This document shows, in pieces, positions 8,905 through 15,077 of a DNA stretch of 64,000 nucleotides (the first letter of the stretch is position 1; each line of letters begins with the position of its first letter). The notes below the pieces were generated by a model. It worked only from the letters and a program-made list of their open reading frames with translations. It was not told the DNA's origin and did no database searches. The DNA comes from Bacillota bacterium (GTDB taxonomy: Bacteria; Bacillota; Clostridia; Christensenellales; Aristaeellaceae): the NCBI GenBank assembly GCA_023459275.1, contig JAEWVC010000030.1, positions 93,622 to 157,621 of the forward strand, given 5' to 3'. A program made the translations under genes and the position numbers.

Positions 8905-9275
8905 GCTCAGGCGAGGCAGCAAATCGAAACGGAGGTGCGCTTGTGGAAAGCTATCTGGGAAAGGCGCCGTGTCCCGGTTCGCCCAGGAGGTCAAAGAGCA
9001 AAAATATTCGGTGGAGCGCCGCCGCCAGAGGCTGCCGAAGATCCTGGAGGAAGAACTGCCCTCTGCGGAGGAGGTTTCCAGGCTCATAAAGCTGCTCCGC
9101 ATCAGCGGGCGGCCTGCCCCCTGGGGGATGACCGGGAGGGCATGGCCTCACCTTCCAGGCCACCAAGGGTATCCGGGATAAATACGTGCTTTCCCGCCTG
9201 GCATGGAATCTGGGCCTGATGAACGCGATGACGGCGGAATTGAGAAAATATCCAACCCAGGCTTGACAGACTAAC
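8905..9275 (+). pseudogene. araM: Decayed glycerol-1-phosphate dehydrogenase (AraM/EgsA), C-terminal remnant
   Basis: Two reading frames carry adjoining pieces of one protein. The first has SRFAQEVKEQKYSVERR and LPKILEEELPSAEEV. After a frameshift near 9115 the second has ATKGIRDKYVLSRLAWNLGL and a stop at 9273-9275. The second piece closely resembles the C-terminus of AraM-type sn-glycerol-1-phosphate dehydrogenase (ATKDIRDKYVLSRLLWDLG pattern, from memory). The N-terminal two thirds and the catalytic region are missing. In Bacillus araM lies in the arabinose operon, which fits the araB gene in this locus. The assignment rests on recall of the C-terminal motif. Confidence 0.65.
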
Positions 9276-9292
9276 CCGCTGCCCCTATACTG
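9264..9292 (+). promoter_or_regulatory. Sigma-A type promoter of the plus-strand FAD/SGNH operon
   Basis: TTGACA (9264-9269), a 17-base spacer and TATACT (9287-9292). It overlaps the last codons of the araM remnant. Transcription from about 9299 gives a leader of roughly 150 nt before the FAD gene at 9448, containing two hairpins and operator site 3. Confidence 0.8.
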
Positions 9293-9308
9293 ACAATCAA
9301 TAACTCAA

Positions 9309-9371
9309 GCCCCTTTCTCCAAAGGGCGAACACAGCGGCCGTCTGCCTGTCTCCGGAACGGCCGCTCTTTT
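9309..9371 (+). terminator. Tandem hairpins with T-run in the leader (possible attenuator)
   Basis: A small hairpin (CCCTTT / AAAGGG, 9311-9326) is followed by a strong one: AGCGGCCGT (9334-9342) and ACGGCCGCT (9358-9366), a perfect 9-bp GC-rich stem followed by CTTTT. It has the form of an intrinsic terminator but sits downstream of the promoter at 9264 and upstream of the coding start. It may therefore attenuate the operon, or terminate residual transcription from the araM side. Confidence 0.6.
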
Positions 9372-9380
9372 GAAAGGGAA

Positions 9381-9398
9381 ATTTGGAGCGGTACAAAT
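9381..9398. promoter_or_regulatory. LacI-type operator (site 3)
   Basis: ATTTGGAGCGGTACAAAT: the left half is identical to site 1 and the right half is weaker (GTACAAAT). It lies 50 bases upstream of the FAD gene start and just after the leader hairpin, consistent with control of the plus-strand operon by the LacI protein encoded nearby. Confidence 0.6.
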
Positions 9399-9447
9399 TT
9401 ATTGGAAGCAAGGAACGGCGGAATATGTGAAAGAAGTGGGAGGAACC

Positions 9448-10770
9448 ATGAATCAATTCAAAAACGCTTATCCCAGCACCTATGACGTGATTGTGGCCGG
9501 AGGCGGCCCGGCGGGAATCGCGGCGGCAGTCGCCGCGGCCCGGCTGGGAGCAAGGACCGCTTTGGTGGAGCGTTACGGCATTCTGGGCGGGATGCTCACC
9601 TCCGGCCATGTTCAGCCTATCCTGGGCCATGCGGAGGGCTGTACGATGTACGACGAAGTGGTCGCGCTTTTGAAGGAGGGTCATGAGGAGGCTCCTCCCG
9701 TCAAGACCCGCAACGGTTGGGAGGTCGGCGTGGATCTGGAGGAGGCCAAGCACCGCCTTTTGAAGCTGTGCGTGGAGGCGGGGGTCTATGTATATCTCCA
9801 GACTCCGGTGGTTAATGTGCTTAAGGCAGGGGAGCAAATCACCGGCGTGACCATCTGCACCCCTACCGGCATGGAAGAGCTCACCGCTCACACCGTGGTG
9901 GACGCGACCGGTGACGGTTTTGTAGGCGCGATGGCGGGAGCCCCCTTTGAGGTGGGCCGGGCGGACGGGCAATGCCAGCCCGCCACCCTGGAGTTTACCG
10001 TGGAGCAGATCGACGAAACCTGGCATTTTGCCTGCTACGGCGGCAGCGACCCGGTGACCCTGTCTGACGGCCGGCGCTACAGCCAGGTATGCAGGGAGGC
10101 ACACGACAGGGGAGAACTGCCAGAAAACGTAACCATCGTGCGGATCCACTATACCCTAAGGCCGGGGGAAAGAAATATCAACGCAACCCAGGCCAATGGT
10201 TTTGACACCCTTACGGTAAATGGCGCCGCGGGGGCGGAATACCTACTCCGAGAGCAGATTCCCCAGGTGGTAGCCTTCTTGCGCAAATACGCTCCCGGCT
10301 TTGAAAACTGCCGGGTCAAGTCCTCCGCCACTACCCTGGGCGTGCGGGAGACCCGGCGCTTTGTAGGTGATTACGTGATTTCCGATCAGGATGTGGAGCG
10401 CGGCGCCCGATTCCCGGATGTGGTGGTCCACAAAGCCTGGTTCCTTATCGATATACACAATCCCACCGGCGGCGGACAGGCGGAGAAGCATTCCCAGCCC
10501 GCCACCCCTTACGATATCCCCTATCGCAGCCTCCTTCCCAAGGGGGTAGAGGGCTTGCTCCTTTCAGGCCGCAATATTTCCGGCACCCACCGGGCCCACG
10601 CCTCCTACCGGGTGATGGGGGTCGCCCTGGCTACGGGCCAGGCGGCGGGTATCGCGGCAGCCCTCAGCGCCCGCCACCGGGTTACGCCCCGGCAGTTGGA
10701 CCATCGCCTGGTTCAGCAGGCGCTGCTGGAAGCGGGCGCGCAGCTGTTTCAGGAAGATGGGGAGGCGTGA
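9448..10770 (+). CDS. FAD-dependent oxidoreductase (PF12831-like)
   Basis: 440 residues. VAGGGPAGIAAAVAAARLG begins near residue 16 (GGGPAG at 18-23), then YGILGGMLTSGHVQPIL, DATGDGFVGAMAG, VRETRRFVGDYVI, and the closing block GRNISGTHRAHASYRVM with GQAAG. The ATG at 9448 follows GGGAGGA; a longer in-frame reading from 9370 would include operator site 3 and is rejected. It is the first gene of a four-gene operon with SGNH hydrolase, unknown protein and another FAD enzyme. It is about as similar in plan to the minus-strand flavoproteins as they are to each other, which suggests several steps of one pathway or variants for related substrates. Confidence 0.87.
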   Translation: MNQFKNAYPSTYDVIVAGGGPAGIAAAVAAARLGARTALVERYGILGGMLTSGHVQPILGHAEGCTMYDEVVALLKEGHEEAPPVKTRNGWEVGVDLEEAKHRLLKLCVEAGVYVYLQTPVVNVLKAGEQITGVTICTPTGMEELTAHTVVDATGDGFVGAMAGAPFEVGRADGQCQPATLEFTVEQIDETWHFACYGGSDPVTLSDGRRYSQVCREAHDRGELPENVTIVRIHYTLRPGERNINATQANGFDTLTVNGAAGAEYLLREQIPQVVAFLRKYAPGFENCRVKSSATTLGVRETRRFVGDYVISDQDVERGARFPDVVVHKAWFLIDIHNPTGGGQAEKHSQPATPYDIPYRSLLPKGVEGLLLSGRNISGTHRAHASYRVMGVALATGQAAGIAAALSARHRVTPRQLDHRLVQQALLEAGAQLFQEDGEA

Positions 10771-10776
10771 ATAGCT

Positions 10777-11496
10777 GTGAAAGAAGCTGAATATCTCCGT
10801 ATCCTTTGTTATGGCGATTCCAATACCTGGGGAACCATTGGCCGTTGGGAGGAGTCGGAGATACCCTCTCTTCGGTATGAGCCCGGCGTTCGCTGGACCA
10901 GGGTTTTGCAAAAAGAGCTGGGCAAGGGCTGCTGCGTGCTGGAGGAAGGACTGGGGGGACGTACCACTATTTACGCCAAGCCAGGCGATGAATGGAAAAT
11001 GGGCGAACCCTTTTTGAAGGTCGCTCTGCACACCCATCGCCCCCTGGACTGGGTGGTGCTTATGCTAGGTACCAACGATCTGCAAATAAAACAGGATATC
11101 CATGCAAACGAGCTGCCGCTGGGCATCAGCCGCATGGTGGATATTGTGCAAAGCTGCGGCAAGACCGGCCGGGATCTAACGCCTCCCCAGGTGCTTATTT
11201 TGGCCCCGGTGGAGGTGCGGCCTTCGGACCCCAAAGGCCGAACGGCAGTGTATGCCAAGTTTCGGGGTGAAATCGGTCGCCAACTCAGCCTGCTGTTTCC
11301 TCAGGCGTATGCCAAAGTAGCTACGGAAAAGCACTGCCATTTTCTCAACGCCCAAGCGTTTGCCGCCCCCTGCCCGGCGGACGGAGTGCATCTGGACGCC
11401 AAGTCTCATGTGTGTTTGGGGAAAGCGGTGGCAGCATACCTGAAAGGGCAGATAGGGCTGAAGGAGGAAAAAAATGAACGACTACCCCGTTTATGA
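10777..11496 (+). CDS. SGNH/GDSL-family hydrolase
   Basis: 239 residues. Block I is ILCYGDSNTWG (residues 9-19, catalytic Ser in GDSN), the Gly block is near GLGGRTT, the Asn block is LMLGTNDL, and the C-terminal catalytic pair is DGVHLD (DxxH). This is the arylesterase/acyl-esterase type, without a signal peptide. The start is GTG at 10777 with GGGGAGG ten bases upstream, six bases after the FAD gene stop; the 3' end overlaps the next gene by 23 bases. A role in removing acyl groups from an imported sugar is inferred from context. Confidence 0.9.
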   Translation: MKEAEYLRILCYGDSNTWGTIGRWEESEIPSLRYEPGVRWTRVLQKELGKGCCVLEEGLGGRTTIYAKPGDEWKMGEPFLKVALHTHRPLDWVVLMLGTNDLQIKQDIHANELPLGISRMVDIVQSCGKTGRDLTPPQVLILAPVEVRPSDPKGRTAVYAKFRGEIGRQLSLLFPQAYAKVATEKHCHFLNAQAFAAPCPADGVHLDAKSHVCLGKAVAAYLKGQIGLKEEKNERLPRL

Positions 11497-12388
11497 CGGA
11501 AGTCAAAGCCGCCTATTTATGAAATTTGACAAAGTTCTGCGCTCAGCTCAGGGCATGGCCATCTGGCGGGATCAGGTATTTATTCTCTACGATACCGGTG
11601 TCTGCGCTGTATATGATCTGAAATCCCGGGAGGCGAAACCTTTGGCCTCCTTCTCTTTGGGGTCCTTCAACGAAGGAACTCCTATTCGGGAATATTTGAA
11701 CCATGCCAACCAGTGTATGTTTGGCGGGATTCATTATGAGGGAAACCCTATTCCCCTTTTGTATGTGACCACAGGCACGGGGACCGGTGCAGATGAGGAT
11801 GGCTACTACTACCGGTTAAGCGTGGAGAATATTGTACAGACCCTCGAGGGCTTTACCGCGCAAACGGTGCAGACCGTCGTCTACAAGCCCTCGGAAATGG
11901 CGGGGTTACCTTGGGTTTCTCCCTGCTGGGGCTGTCCGGCTTTTTTCGTGGATACGGCGGATGAAGCACTGTACATTTTTTCCGCGCGGTACCGCACCAA
12001 GCGGGGCTGTGTGCCGGAAGGCGAGAAAAACGCTTACATCATCACACGTTTCCCCCTGCCGGAATTAAAAGCCGGACCCTTGATTCGATTGGCCGCAGCG
12101 GATATCCAAGATCAGTTTGTAATAGAATCAGATGTGGAATTTACCCAGGGAGGCCAGCTTACAAACGGGATTCTACATTACACCTTCGGCTGCCCCAAAA
12201 TTGGTTATCCCGACCGGGTGATGGCCTTTGATGTAAGGAAAAAGAAAGCGCTCTATCTGGTGGATCATCTGGACGATGCCTTCTGCGATGAAGAAATCGA
12301 ATGCTGCGACTGGTATGAGGGGCAATTGCTGTGCAATACCTGCGACGGCAGCCTGTACACCCTGGCTTTGGCAGAAGGAGCGGAATAG
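11474..12388 (+). CDS. Unknown protein, possible beta-propeller
   Basis: 304 residues; I do not recognise a family. It is cytoplasmic (no signal peptide or membrane span), acidic, and rich in aromatic residues. Repeating patterns of a short beta strand with a turn (AIWRDQVFILYDTGVCAVYDL, FGGIHYEGNPIPLLYVTT, DWYEGQLLCNTCDGSLYTLA) look like blades of a propeller. The start at 11474 has GAAGGAGG upstream, inside the end of the SGNH gene, so translation is coupled. It lies between an SGNH hydrolase and an FAD oxidoreductase, so it may be a lyase or epimerase-like enzyme or a sensor of the same pathway; that is only a guess. Confidence 0.7.
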   Translation: MNDYPVYDGSQSRLFMKFDKVLRSAQGMAIWRDQVFILYDTGVCAVYDLKSREAKPLASFSLGSFNEGTPIREYLNHANQCMFGGIHYEGNPIPLLYVTTGTGTGADEDGYYYRLSVENIVQTLEGFTAQTVQTVVYKPSEMAGLPWVSPCWGCPAFFVDTADEALYIFSARYRTKRGCVPEGEKNAYIITRFPLPELKAGPLIRLAAADIQDQFVIESDVEFTQGGQLTNGILHYTFGCPKIGYPDRVMAFDVRKKKALYLVDHLDDAFCDEEIECCDWYEGQLLCNTCDGSLYTLALAEGAE

Positions 12389-12389
12389 C

Positions 12390-13712
12390 ATGAGAGAGCG
12401 GGTACACATAAATACCTATGCGCCGGTGGCCGAAGCCTGCGATGTGGCGGTGTTCGGCGGCGGACCCGCGGGCCTGACAGCGGCTGTTTCTGCTGCTCGG
12501 GCAGGCAAGAAGACCCTGCTGGTGGAGCGGCTGGGAGCCCTGGGCGGAACGGCCACCATGGGACTTGTGGTGCCCATCAGCGGTTTTTTCCAAAACGGCC
12601 GGCAGGTGGTGGGCGGCATCGCTTGGGAACTGGTCAAACGTCTGGAAAGAGAGCATGCAGCCATTGTGGAATGTCCCAAGGGCCATGTGTCCTTTCATGT
12701 GGAAACCTATAAGCTGACAGCTCAGCGGTTGTGCCTGGAAAGTGGCGTAAAGCTCTTGACCAACACGACGCTGGCCGATTGCCTTTGCCGGGAGGGGCGG
12801 ATCACTCACGGCATTATAACTGGCAAAAATGGGTGGGAAGCTGTTGAAGCGCAATGTTTTATCGATGCAACGGGAGAGGCTGATCTATGCCGGATGGCGG
12901 GCGTCCCCATGACGCCGAGCGAAGAGAACCTTCAGCCCATGAGCCTGTGCTTTGTGCTGGAGGGGGTGGATACCGAAACGGAACTCATGCGAAGTTGCAT
13001 CCACCATACGGGCGAGAACAGCGCGCATTCAATGAATCAAAAAATACATGACTATTTGAATGGTTGTGTGGCTCGTGGAGAATTGGAGCAGTTTGGCGGG
13101 CCCTGGTTCAACACCCTGGTACAGGGGGGAGCCTTGGTGGTAAACGTGACCCGCCGGGCGGGGAATGGGGCTAACCGGGCGGATATGACCCGAGCGGAGT
13201 GCCTTCTGCGGGAGGATATGTTTACCATCGTAGCCCTTCTGCGTCGGGAATTTCCGGAATTTCGCCATTGCAGCATCGTGACTTCCGGTGTTAATGCAGG
13301 GGTGCGGGAAACCGAACGTATTCTTGGCATAGAAACCGTAACCGGGGAAAATATGCTGGCGGGGCGGGAATACTCCTGCCCGGTGGCCCGTTGCGCGCAT
13401 CCCATGGATCGTCACAGTCTTCAAACCAGTGCTCAGACCTTGCAGTATTTCGATTCTGACGCTTACATTCCCCACACAGCGCTGATTCCCAGGGGAATTT
13501 GCAATTTGTTGGCCGCGGGCAGGTGCCTCTCCGCCGATGCCGAAGCCTATGCGTCTTTGCGGGTGCAGGCGACCTTGATGGCCGTAGGGGAAGCAGCGGG
13601 AGTCATGGCTGCTCAGTATTGCGATCAGGGCGGAAGCTTCGCCGATCTGGATCCAGTGCTGCTTCGCCGCACATTGGAACAGCGGGGGACTATTCCATGC
13701 GATAATGCATAA
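12390..13712 (+). CDS. FAD-dependent oxidoreductase (PF12831-like), divergent copy
   Basis: 440 residues. VFGGGPAGLTAAVSAARAG begins near residue 21, then LGGTATMGLVVPISGFF, DATGEADLCRMAG and the C-terminal GRCLSADAEAYASLRV with GEAAG. It differs from the other three: the RE(S/T)RRxxGDY segment is VRETERILGIETV here, lacking the GDY end, and GQAAG is GEAAG. The active-site environment is therefore probably changed. The ATG at 12390 follows GAAGGAGCGG one base after the previous stop. Last gene of the operon; no clear terminator follows. Confidence 0.87.
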   Translation: MRERVHINTYAPVAEACDVAVFGGGPAGLTAAVSAARAGKKTLLVERLGALGGTATMGLVVPISGFFQNGRQVVGGIAWELVKRLEREHAAIVECPKGHVSFHVETYKLTAQRLCLESGVKLLTNTTLADCLCREGRITHGIITGKNGWEAVEAQCFIDATGEADLCRMAGVPMTPSEENLQPMSLCFVLEGVDTETELMRSCIHHTGENSAHSMNQKIHDYLNGCVARGELEQFGGPWFNTLVQGGALVVNVTRRAGNGANRADMTRAECLLREDMFTIVALLRREFPEFRHCSIVTSGVNAGVRETERILGIETVTGENMLAGREYSCPVARCAHPMDRHSLQTSAQTLQYFDSDAYIPHTALIPRGICNLLAAGRCLSADAEAYASLRVQATLMAVGEAAGVMAAQYCDQGGSFADLDPVLLRRTLEQRGTIPCDNA

Positions 13713-13999
13713 ATGCGGTCATATCCGCTGCGGCTATGGAACTGGGCTGTCTGCTTAAATGTGGCCCGATGGACCTAGATACTTTGAGTTATGCGCCGAA
13801 CGGTGGTTGCTGTCTTTCTTTGCTGGGGGTAATAAGGCGAGTGACCCCTCTCGATTGTCTTGTTGGACATGGGAGGTTCGCCACCATAGAGGAAAGAGTA
13901 CTTTGGCCGCAAACGAAATGAAAGACGAATTGTTCAGGATAACCATTCACCCTTATTTCCACACTTGATGCGCTGGAATATCCTTTAACATAGCTCCTA
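13713..13999. other. Intergenic region without recognisable gene
   Basis: About 290 bases between the last FAD gene and the inverted repeat. Short open frames exist on both strands, but none has a ribosome binding site or a recognised domain. It probably belongs to the degraded zone that includes the IS3 remnant. Confidence 0.5.
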
Positions 14000-14069
14000 T
14001 ACGACTAGCAGTCTTGTCTAACACCAGTTTAGCATATCCTCTTGATGTTAGACAAGACTGCTAGTCGTA
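14000..14069. repeat. Perfect 24-bp inverted repeat around a 22-bp spacer
   Basis: The arm 14000-14023 (TACGACTAGCAGTCTTGTCT followed by AACA) is repeated exactly in inverted orientation at 14046-14069. It truncates the transposase orfB of the adjacent IS3 remnant: the orfB frame reaches a TAG inside the right arm. No T-run flanks it. It may be the footprint of a second insertion, a MITE, or a strong cruciform. Confidence 0.85.
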
Positions 14070-14165
14070 CACATCCAGAACCCAACAAGCCCATCGCTCT
14101 GTGACGTGGTGTTCTTCCACGGCATATTGGACGGCTGCCTTTCGCTTGATCGGGCTTAAAAGTTT
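14061..14165 (-). pseudogene. IS3-family transposase orfB, N-terminal fragment
   Basis: Only LSPIKRKAAVQYAVEEHHVT and ERWACWVLDVYD remain, matching the start of IS3-family OrfB (LSPARRRRAVDHV..GVSERRACRVLG pattern, from memory). The stop codon lies in the 24-bp inverted repeat. The catalytic DDE domain is absent. Confidence 0.7.
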
Positions 14166-14434
14166 TTTGAGTTTACATCCCGTAGAATCGCATTGTCCAG
14201 GCTCAGGTCTGCCACCAACCGTTTGAGCCTGGCGTTTTCTTTCTCCAGTTCCTTGAGCCGCTTGGCTTCGTCTGTTTTCATTCCACCGTACTGCTTTCGC
14301 CACAGATAGTAGGTTTGCTCTGTGATATCGCTTTGCCTTACCGCCTCCACGATTGTCCTGCCCTGCCCGCACAGCACCTCGGTCTCCCGTAGTTTGATGA
14401 TGATTTGCTCCACCGTAAATGCTTTCCTTGGCAT
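14156..14434 (-). CDS. IS3-family transposase OrfA
   Basis: 92 residues. The N-terminal helix-turn-helix (RKAFTVEQIIIKLRETEV, then DITEQTYYLWRKQYGGMK) binds the element ends. The C-terminal leucine zipper-like helix (AKRLKELEKENARLKRLVAD) mediates multimerisation. The ATG at 14434 follows AAAGGAG. Complete in itself, but its partner OrfB is truncated, so probably not functional in transposition. Confidence 0.88.
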   Translation of the reverse strand: MPRKAFTVEQIIIKLRETEVLCGQGRTIVEAVRQSDITEQTYYLWRKQYGGMKTDEAKRLKELEKENARLKRLVADLSLDNAILRDVNSKNF

Positions 14435-14499
14435 TGATCCCACTCCTTTGCGTTCATTATACCAGATTGGCTAACTCTCAATTTGGTACAACGCTCGGG

Positions 14500-14720
14500 G
14501 GCAGGATCATTTTCAAGGCCGATGTCCTCAATGGCACGAGTAAGTGTGACAGTCGATTCCTGCCCGGTCTCAAGCAAAAAATACTGGCTATTGAGTGCGC
14601 AGTGCCTCGCCACGGTGCGTACGGCAGCAATTACTTCTTGATAAACAGGGTCTTAGGGTTTATCGGGCAAATAACCAACAAAAGTGAGCGGAGATGATGC
14701 CAAGGTAAACCGGGCGGTCT
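14500..14720 (-). pseudogene. Sugar-phosphate isomerase/epimerase (xylose-isomerase-like TIM barrel), remnant
   Basis: On the minus strand the frame reads LTFVGYLPDKP, a TAA stop, then DPVYQEVIAAVRTVARHCAL and FLLETGQESTVTLTRAIEDI. The block LETGQE..TLxRxIEDIG followed by a DPA is a hallmark of AP2-type sugar-phosphate isomerases/epimerases. The gene has an in-frame stop and loses similarity where the IS3 remnant begins, so the IS probably disrupted it. Upstream (to about 14.9 kb) similarity fades. It is likely a former member of the neighbouring sugar locus. Confidence 0.65.
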
Positions 14721-15077
14721 TTCGGAGGCAGTCGACTCGGGATGAGCAGGCCTTTTTACGAAGATAACTTTGTTGGAGGTGTCTGCCAGGCCCGCTTTCC
14801 TGTACCTGCAATACTCTTTGCGAATGCCTCCCAGTGCGCGAATGGTTTTGATTATGGTATGATAGGGGCGCGTTCAAGGCGCTTAAGCATCAGTTTTGGC
14901 TTTACAGATGTCCGTTATGTCCATCTTCATGTATTATTTGGTCATATTATACCCCGTGAATGCAAATGGCGGAAATGACAGTAGCCATGCATGGGAGTAC
15001 ATGATATATTCGGGGCAGAAAACGGCCGGTTGTTACAATTGAAAAGCAATCCGGACCTTGAAGGAAGGGTGCATTCC
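14721..15077. other. Intergenic region upstream of the Lpl-type operon
   Basis: About 350 bases with no supported gene. It contains AT-rich stretches (TATTAT at 14932-14937 and 14945-14950) that may hold the promoter of the plus-strand transporter operon, but no convincing -35 element at proper spacing was found. Confidence 0.4.

Larger units (their letters stand above)
14061..14490 (-). mobile_element. Truncated IS3-family element (IS407-like)
   Basis: Contains a complete orfA and only the first 30-odd residues of orfB. The presumed left end is TGTACCAAATTGAGAG (14490 leftwards). A TATAAT box lies between this end and orfA. The rest of orfB, with the DDE catalytic residues, is missing, so the element cannot move by itself. 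It sits inside a decayed sugar-phosphate isomerase gene. Confidence 0.8.

Noticed and set aside
14338..14613. Separate 91-codon gene on the minus strand
   Set aside because: It is a join of the isomerase remnant and the IS3 end, not one gene.
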